From an uncultured Burkholderiaceae bacterium (GTDB lineage: Bacteria > Pseudomonadota > Gammaproteobacteria > Burkholderiales > Burkholderiaceae_C): 19,042 bases of DNA. The notes under the pieces are model-generated. The model did no database searches, was not told where the DNA came from, and was given only the letters and a program-made list of their open reading frames with translations. Location of the stretch: assembly GCA_938022295.1 (NCBI GenBank), contig CALIDR010000226.1, positions 1-19,042 on the forward strand, given 5' to 3'. A program made the position numbers and the translations under genes. Positions 15,207 through 19,042 of the stretch are shown here, piece after piece (within the stretch, counting starts at the first letter, position 1; each line of letters starts with the position of its first letter).

Positions 15207-15758
15207 ATGAACGCCCCCTCGTCGGTCGACCAGACGCTCGCGCTGTGGGAAGCCGAGGAACGCGCGATCCGCGAGACGATCGGCGCGGCCGGCGTGCTCG
15301 ACCCGCTGGCCGTGCGCGACCTCTCGGGCCTGGAGACCTTCCGGGCGATGCTGGCTGGGCGTATGCCGTCGGCGCCGATCGCGCACGTGCTCGACTTCGT
15401 GCCGATCGCGATCGAGCGCGGCCGCGTCGTGTTCCAGGGCCGGCCGCGGCGCGACTTCTACAACCCGATGGGCACCGTGCACGGCGGCTGGTTCGCGACG
15501 CTGCTCGACACCGCGGTCGGCTGCGCGGTGCATACGACGCTGCCGCCCGGCAAGGCGTACACGACGCTCGAACTGAAGCTCAACATCGTGCGCGCGCTCA
15601 GCGACCGCGTGCCGCTCGTGCGCGCCGAGGGCAGCGTCGTGCACGCCGGCGGCCAGGTCGCGACCGCCGAGGGCCGGCTCGTCGGGCCCGACGGCAAGCT
15701 CTACGCCCACGCGACGACGACCTGCCTCGTCTTCGACGCCCGTCCGCCGGCGCGCTGA
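15207..15758 (+). CDS. PaaI-type hotdog-fold acyl-CoA thioesterase
   Basis: This 183-residue protein has a hotdog domain at about 55-178. The active-site helix motif is YNPMGTVHGGWFATLLDTA (85-103), with H92-G-G and D101 in the positions of the PaaI/4HBT catalytic and binding residues. Such enzymes hydrolyse acyl- or phenylacetyl-CoA thioesters. About 50 residues precede the domain, longer than minimal PaaI proteins (about 140). The ATG at 15207 follows AGGAG at five bases. Divergent pairing with a MarR regulator suggests induction by an acid or its CoA ester. It ends 12 bases from the convergent glycosyltransferase stop. Substrate unknown. Confidence 0.9.
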   Translation: MNAPSSVDQTLALWEAEERAIRETIGAAGVLDPLAVRDLSGLETFRAMLAGRMPSAPIAHVLDFVPIAIERGRVVFQGRPRRDFYNPMGTVHGGWFATLLDTAVGCAVHTTLPPGKAYTTLELKLNIVRALSDRVPLVRAEGSVVHAGGQVATAEGRLVGPDGKLYAHATTTCLVFDARPPAR

Positions 15759-15770
15759 GCGCCGCCGCCC

Positions 15771-17429
15771 TCAGCGCGCGTCGGGCGCGAGCGGCGGCCA
15801 ACCCGCGGCGTCGGCCAGCACGAGCCAGCCGCCGCGGTACATCCAGGCGTCGGCCGGCGCCGGCTGCGGCAGCCGCCGCACCTGCACGATCAGCCGGCCC
15901 TGCGGGTGGCTCGCGAGCCAGGCATCGACGCCGTCGCGCGCGAGCAGCGGCAGCGGCTCGCGCAGCCGGCCGGCGAACTGGAACTGGCCGTGGTAGTCGC
16001 CGACGACGGCCACCGGCGCGCCGGCGGCCACCACCTCGGCGATGCGCCTTGCCGCCGGCGTGACGTCGTAGGCCGGCGCGGTCAGGCGCACGAAGGCGGC
16101 CAGGGTGCCGCCGCACAGCAGCGCGCTGCCCGCCGCGAGCGCCAGCACGCGGCGGTCCAGCCGCCGCACGACGAACCACGTCACGCCGATCGCCAGCGGC
16201 ACCAGCGCGAGCCAGGGCGGGATCGCCGTCGCCCACGGCGGCGCGCCCGGCCGCTGCGCCCACGTCGGCAGCCACGCCAGGCCCGCGGCGGCGGCGGCCA
16301 TCAGCGCCACCGCCGGGGCGGTGCCGAAGCGCCCGCCGGCGTCGGCCAGCCGCGGTTCGAGCGCCCGTGCGCCGAGCAGCGCCAGCGCCGGCAGCAGCCC
16401 CATCAGGTAGTGCGCCCGCTTGCCGCTGATGGCCGACAGCATCAGGAACACCGGCACCGCCCACGCCAGCGCGAGCCGCACCCCGGGCTCGTCGAGGTGG
16501 CGGCGCAGGCCCGCCAGCGCGCGCCAGCCGTCGAGCCACCACGCCCAAGGGAACGCGACGACCCACAGCACCGGCAGGTACCACCAGAACGGCAGGTCGT
16601 GGTCGAACGAGTCGACGACCCGGCCGAGCCCCTGCGCGTAGACGATCTCGCGCAGGTAAGCGGTGCCCGCCTGTGCCGTCGCGGCGGCGACCCAAGCCCC
16701 TGCCAGTGCACAGCCGATCAGCCCGGCCACGCAAAGCCGTACCCAGGCCCGCCACCACGGCGTGGGTGCCCCGCGCGGCTGCCACCACGGCAGCAGCAGC
16801 GACAGCGGCAGCAGGTTGATGCCCACCAGCGGCCCCTTGGCGAGCAGCCCGCCGCCGATCGCGACCGCGAACCACGTGCCGCCGCGCCACGGCCGGTCGC
16901 CCGCGAGGTCGAGCAGCGCGTGCACGCCGAGCAGCACGAACGTGACCAGCAGCAGGTCGAAATACAGCGCGGCGCTGAACACGATCCACTGCGCGGCACC
17001 GAACAGCAGCAGCGGCGCCACCTGCGCCACCGCCGGCCGCTCGGGCCACAGCCGGCTCGCGATGCGGTGCAGCAGCAAGAGCGACACGGCGCTCGCCGCC
17101 GCGGGGATCACGAACGGCCACCACGCGTTGACGCCGAACAGCCACCAGCCGGCGCAGATCAGCCAGAACAGCAGCGGCGGCTTGTGGCCGTAGGGTTCGC
17201 CGTTGAGCCAGAGCACGACGAAGTCGCGCCGCAGCCACATCTCCCAGGCGACGGTGGCGTAGCGCGTCTCGTCGATCGGCGTCAGCGTGCGCCACGGCAG
17301 CACCGCCACCGCGAACACGACCCACAGCAGCAGCGCCACGCGCGGCCAGTCGGCGCCAGCGAAGGCGGCACCGCCCGGCATGGCCCCGCGTGCAGCGGGC
17401 GGGACGGGCGTGGAGGAGAGCGGCGTCAT
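15771..17429 (-). CDS. ArnT/PMT-like membrane glycosyltransferase
   Basis: This 552-residue protein has a membrane domain of roughly eleven to twelve helices (about 30-455) and a soluble periplasmic C-terminal domain. The catalytic acidic pair of the GT-C fold is D53-E54 in LTPIDETRYA, in the first periplasmic loop, followed by the typical GEPYGHKPPLLFW (77-89). These enzymes transfer a sugar from a polyprenyl-phosphate donor to lipid A or another acceptor; ArnT adds aminoarabinose. No arn operon is present, so the sugar and acceptor are unknown. I chose the ATG at 17429, with TATGCT (17454-17459, minus) as a possible -10. The ATG at 17381 is an alternative start and keeps the first helix. 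It is monocistronic, convergent with the thioesterase. Confidence 0.88.
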   Translation of the reverse strand: MTPLSSTPVPPAARGAMPGGAAFAGADWPRVALLLWVVFAVAVLPWRTLTPIDETRYATVAWEMWLRRDFVVLWLNGEPYGHKPPLLFWLICAGWWLFGVNAWWPFVIPAAASAVSLLLLHRIASRLWPERPAVAQVAPLLLFGAAQWIVFSAALYFDLLLVTFVLLGVHALLDLAGDRPWRGGTWFAVAIGGGLLAKGPLVGINLLPLSLLLPWWQPRGAPTPWWRAWVRLCVAGLIGCALAGAWVAAATAQAGTAYLREIVYAQGLGRVVDSFDHDLPFWWYLPVLWVVAFPWAWWLDGWRALAGLRRHLDEPGVRLALAWAVPVFLMLSAISGKRAHYLMGLLPALALLGARALEPRLADAGGRFGTAPAVALMAAAAAGLAWLPTWAQRPGAPPWATAIPPWLALVPLAIGVTWFVVRRLDRRVLALAAGSALLCGGTLAAFVRLTAPAYDVTPAARRIAEVVAAGAPVAVVGDYHGQFQFAGRLREPLPLLARDGVDAWLASHPQGRLIVQVRRLPQPAPADAWMYRGGWLVLADAAGWPPLAPDAR

Positions 17430-17453
17430 CGGCAGGCGGTGCGGCGGCCGCGC

Positions 17454-17459
17454 AGCATA
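17454..17459 (-). promoter_or_regulatory. possible -10 box (TATGCT) of the glycosyltransferase gene
   Basis: On the minus strand TATGCT lies 24 bases before the ATG at 17429 and matches four of six consensus bases. No -35 was found in the GC-rich DNA beyond it. Confidence 0.3.
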
Positions 17460-17497
17460 GCCGGTCGCCGGCCGGGGCGCGGGCGCCGGCAAGGCGC

Positions 17498-17503
17498 TAC
17501 CCT
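17498..17503 (+). promoter_or_regulatory. possible -10 box (TACCCT) of the gloA operon
   Basis: TACCCT lies 31 bases before the gloA ATG in the 105-base divergent gap. A CGAGG motif at 17523-17527 would be the RBS. The match to consensus is moderate and no -35 was seen. Confidence 0.3.
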
Positions 17504-17534
17504 CGCGCTTCCCGCCACCGTCCGAGGCCCCGCC

Positions 17535-17933
17535 ATGAGACTGCTCCACACGATGCTGCGCGTCGGCGACCTGCAGCGTTCGATCGCCTTCTATACCGAA
17601 GTGCTCGGCATGCAATTGCTGCGCACGACGCGCCGCCCCGACCAGCAATACGACCTCGCGTTCGTCGGCTACGCCGCCAACCCCGAGCAGGCCGAGATCG
17701 AGCTGACCTACAACTACGGCGTCGACCGCTACGACCTCGGCACCGCCTACGGCCACATCGCGATCGGCGTGCCCGACGTCTACGCCACCTGCGCCGCGCT
17801 GCGCGACAGGGCAGCACGCTACGGCGGCGCGGTCACCCGCGAGCCGGGGCCCGTCAAGGGCGGCACCACCGTGATCGCCTTCGTCATCGACCCCGACGGC
17901 TACAAGATCGAGCTGATCCAGCGCGATCCCTGA
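17535..17933 (+). CDS. gloA: lactoylglutathione lyase (glyoxalase I)
   Basis: This 132-residue enzyme converts the hemithioacetal of methylglyoxal and glutathione to S-lactoylglutathione in the cytoplasm. The four metal ligands of the short, nickel-type bacterial enzymes are visible: H5 (LLHTML), E56 (EIELTYN), H74 (YGHIAIGV) and E126 (YKIELIQ). The length and the lack of the long insertions of zinc-type enzymes support the nickel class. The ATG at 17535 is fixed by H5 near the N-terminus. It is followed after ten bases by the PaiB-like gene, so they are probably cotranscribed. Confidence 0.97.
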   Translation: MRLLHTMLRVGDLQRSIAFYTEVLGMQLLRTTRRPDQQYDLAFVGYAANPEQAEIELTYNYGVDRYDLGTAYGHIAIGVPDVYATCAALRDRAARYGGAVTREPGPVKGGTTVIAFVIDPDGYKIELIQRDP

Positions 17934-17943
17934 GCGAGCGCCG

Positions 17944-18591
17944 ATGTACCGCCCCCCGGCCTTCGCGCGGGACGACCCCGTCGCGCTCGCGGCCGTGATC
18001 GCGGCGCACCCGCTGGCCACCGTGGTCGCCCACACCCGCGGCGGGCTGAGCGCCGACCCGCTGCCGCTGCACTTCGACCCCACGCCCACCGCCGACGCGC
18101 CGTGCGGCACGCTGCGCGGGCACGTCGCGCGCGCCAACCCGCTGTGGCGCGAGGCGGCCGGCGCCGACGTGCTCGCCGTGTTCCACGGCCCGCAGGCGTA
18201 CGTGTCGCCGTCGTGGTATCCGGGCAAGGCGGCCACGCACGAGGTCGTGCCGACGTGGAACTACGTCGTCGTGCAGGCGCACGGCCGGCTGCGTGCGGTC
18301 GACGACGCGCGCTGGCTGCACGCCCTGGTCACGCGCCTGACCGCCACCCACGAGGCCCGGCGGCCGCAGCCGTGGGCGGTGTCCGACGCACCCGCGGCCT
18401 ACGTCGAGCGGATGCTGTGCGCGATCGTCGGCATCGAGATCGCGGTGCAGCGGCTCGAAGGCAAGTTCAAGCTGAGCCAGAACCGCACCGAAGCCGACCG
18501 GCTCGGCGTCGCCGACGGCCTGGCCACCGAGCCGGGCGCAGCGGCGATCGCCGCGCTGGTGCGCGACGCTTCCCGCCGGGGCGCGGGGTGA
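17944..18591 (+). CDS. PaiB-family FMN-binding protein
   Basis: This 215-residue protein has a split-barrel FMN-binding fold. Characteristic segments are HGPQAYVSPSWY (81-92), VVPTWNYVVVQAHG (101-114) and EGKFKLSQNR (172-181). The family is annotated as 'FMN-binding negative transcriptional regulator' after B. subtilis PaiB, but it has no helix-turn-helix here, and a flavin enzyme or heme/flavin-related function is equally possible. The length is typical (about 205-215). The ATG at 17944 lies ten bases after gloA with GAGCG as a weak RBS. The pairing with glyoxalase I hints at electrophile or redox stress, but this is inference. Confidence 0.92.
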   Translation: MYRPPAFARDDPVALAAVIAAHPLATVVAHTRGGLSADPLPLHFDPTPTADAPCGTLRGHVARANPLWREAAGADVLAVFHGPQAYVSPSWYPGKAATHEVVPTWNYVVVQAHGRLRAVDDARWLHALVTRLTATHEARRPQPWAVSDAPAAYVERMLCAIVGIEIAVQRLEGKFKLSQNRTEADRLGVADGLATEPGAAAIAALVRDASRRGAG

Positions 18592-18729
18592 CACGGGTTC
18601 GCTGTCGATCACATGGCTGCAGCGTCGGGGCACGGCCCATCTGGTTCTTCGGGTGTTCCCTTTGCGCCGCCTGCGTAGATTAGCGCGGCAAAGCGCCGTG
18701 CGCGCGGGCGGCGGCGCTTCACCTCGGCG

Positions 18730-18748
18730 GCCAGCGCTGCGCGCTGGC
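18730..18748. repeat. 8-bp hairpin inside the inverted-repeat element
   Basis: GCCAGCGC and GCGCTGGC are exact reverse complements with a TGC loop. It forms the left internal arm of the larger structure. Confidence 0.6.
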
Positions 18749-18824
18749 TGCCCTGCGCTACTCGCGCCCGTGGCCCGGCGCCGAACTCGCTACGCTCGCC
18801 TGCGGCTCGCTGCGCTCGAGCAAC

Positions 18825-18889
18825 GGCGCCGAGCATGTTCACGAAGCGCGCTCACGCGCGCGGCCACGGCCGCTGCGTTGCTCGGCGCC
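18825..18889. repeat. 11-bp inverted repeat enclosing a second hairpin
   Basis: GGCGCCGAGCA (18825-18835) is the exact reverse complement of TGCTCGGCGCC (18879-18889). Within it GCGGCC-AC-GGCCGC (18860-18873) forms its own stem. GAGCAACG (18818-18825) can alternatively pair with CGTTGCTC (18876-18883), so two competing folds are possible. Confidence 0.6.
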
Positions 18890-19042
18890 TGTGAGGCGCG
18901 CAGCCGCCCGCGCGCACGGCGCTTTGCGACATCGGCGAGCACTGCAAAGGCGAGCAGGGCCACGCCTGTGCACGCCACCGTCGGTTGCTCTCGCGCCAGG
19001 CGGCACCCGGTGCGGGCGAACTGTGTGGCGGCGAGCAGGCGA

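Larger units (their letters stand above)
18688..18927. repeat. 240-bp element bounded by perfect 25-bp inverted repeats
   Basis: Positions 18688-18712 and 18903-18927 are exact reverse complements over 25 bases, both starting or ending in GCAAAGCGCC / GGCGCTTTGC. Four more bases (18714-18717 with 18898-18901) continue the stem after one mismatch. Inside are further stems: GCCAGCGC/GCGCTGGC (18730-18748, three-base loop), GGCGCCGAGCA/TGCTCGGCGCC (18825-18835 with 18879-18889) and GCGGCC/GGCCGC (18860-18873). There is no transposase and no obvious target-site duplication. It may be a dispersed palindromic repeat, a MITE-like remnant or a structured RNA. Confidence 0.75.
18592..19042. other. 451-base region without a convincing gene
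   Basis: After the PaiB stop no open frame has an RBS, motif or believable composition. Two minus-strand frames (18609-18842 and 18790 to the window end) are arginine/alanine-rich and cross the inverted repeats, so they look fortuitous. The first 96 bases hold nothing I recognise. From 18688 to 18927 lies an inverted-repeat-bounded element (separate entry). The last 115 bases could include the end of a gene reading from beyond the window on the minus strand, but nothing confirms it. Confidence 0.6.

Noticed and set aside
13223..16063. Very long open frame (over 900 codons) on the plus strand across SDR, GDT1, MarR and thioesterase
   Set aside because: It is an out-of-frame shadow: its product is almost all Arg, Ala, Gly and Pro, it overlaps four well-supported genes on both strands, and stop codons are rare in any frame at this GC content.
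15771..17429. True ArnT (lipid A aminoarabinose transferase)
   Set aside because: The fold and the DE motif fit the superfamily, but no arnBCADEF genes flank it. The specific substrate cannot be claimed.
18609..18842. 77-codon minus-strand open frame after the PaiB gene
   Set aside because: It crosses the inverted-repeat structure, has an Arg/Ala-rich composition and no RBS. A dispersed repeat or fortuitous frame is more likely.
18790..18978. Minus-strand open frame continuing towards the window end
   Set aside because: Part of it encodes through the 25-bp repeat and the internal hairpins. A short hydrophobic stretch is visible, but no domain. It could be the tail of a gene beyond the window, which I cannot test.

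Overview
This 19 kb window is a very GC-rich (roughly 70% or more by eye) stretch of bacterial chromosome. Almost all of it is explained by about 20 tightly packed protein genes. Gene content and codon use point to a betaproteobacterium of the order Burkholderiales, probably near the Rubrivivax/Leptothrix/Ideonella lineages. The indicators are the order orn - M48 protease - pterin dehydratase - rsgA, a tonB-exbB-exbD-exbD cluster, an SRAP protein with the MHRPGEEKRM variant, and -10 boxes abutting start codons. This placement is inferred from the sequence, not searched. There is no integrase, transposase, phage gene, CRISPR array, tRNA or rRNA.

Layout. (1) 1-1650, plus: the tail of an unidentified gene, a TerB-like helical protein and a small FKBP prolyl isomerase. 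(2) 1672-3958, minus: an RhlE-type DEAD-box RNA helicase with a long structured leader, preceded by oligoribonuclease (orn); both act on RNA. (3) 4021-6584, plus, divergent from orn: an M48 membrane metalloprotease, pterin-4a-carbinolamine dehydratase (ATGA overlap) and the ribosome-assembly GTPase RsgA. (4) 6737-7420: an unrecognised secreted eight-cysteine protein, convergent with an SRAP/YedK abasic-site protein (minus, 7455-8105). (5) 8320-12077, plus: a TonB energy-transduction operon (tonB, exbB, two exbD genes) ending in a periplasmic TPR protein. (6) 12130-14480, plus: metallo-beta-lactamase-fold hydrolase, SDR oxidoreductase and a GDT1/UPF0016 metal transporter, translationally linked. 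(7) 14690-15758: a divergent MarR regulator / hotdog thioesterase pair with two identical 12-bp operator candidates between them. (8) 15771-17429, minus: an ArnT/PMT-like membrane glycosyltransferase. (9) 17535-18591, plus: glyoxalase I and a PaiB-type FMN-binding protein. (10) 18592-19042: no convincing gene, but a 240-bp element bounded by perfect 25-bp inverted repeats with nested hairpins.

The most interesting parts are non-coding. They are the inverted-repeat element at the right end, the MarR/thioesterase control region where operators, promoters and an apparently leaderless start are superimposed, three genes whose -10 box sits 6-7 bases before the ATG, and structured leaders in front of the helicase and tonB genes. 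The protein genes are mostly ordinary core functions, and I see no clear new multi-gene system. The least explained proteins are the eight-cysteine secreted protein, the TPR partner of the TonB operon and the MBL-SDR-GDT1 trio.
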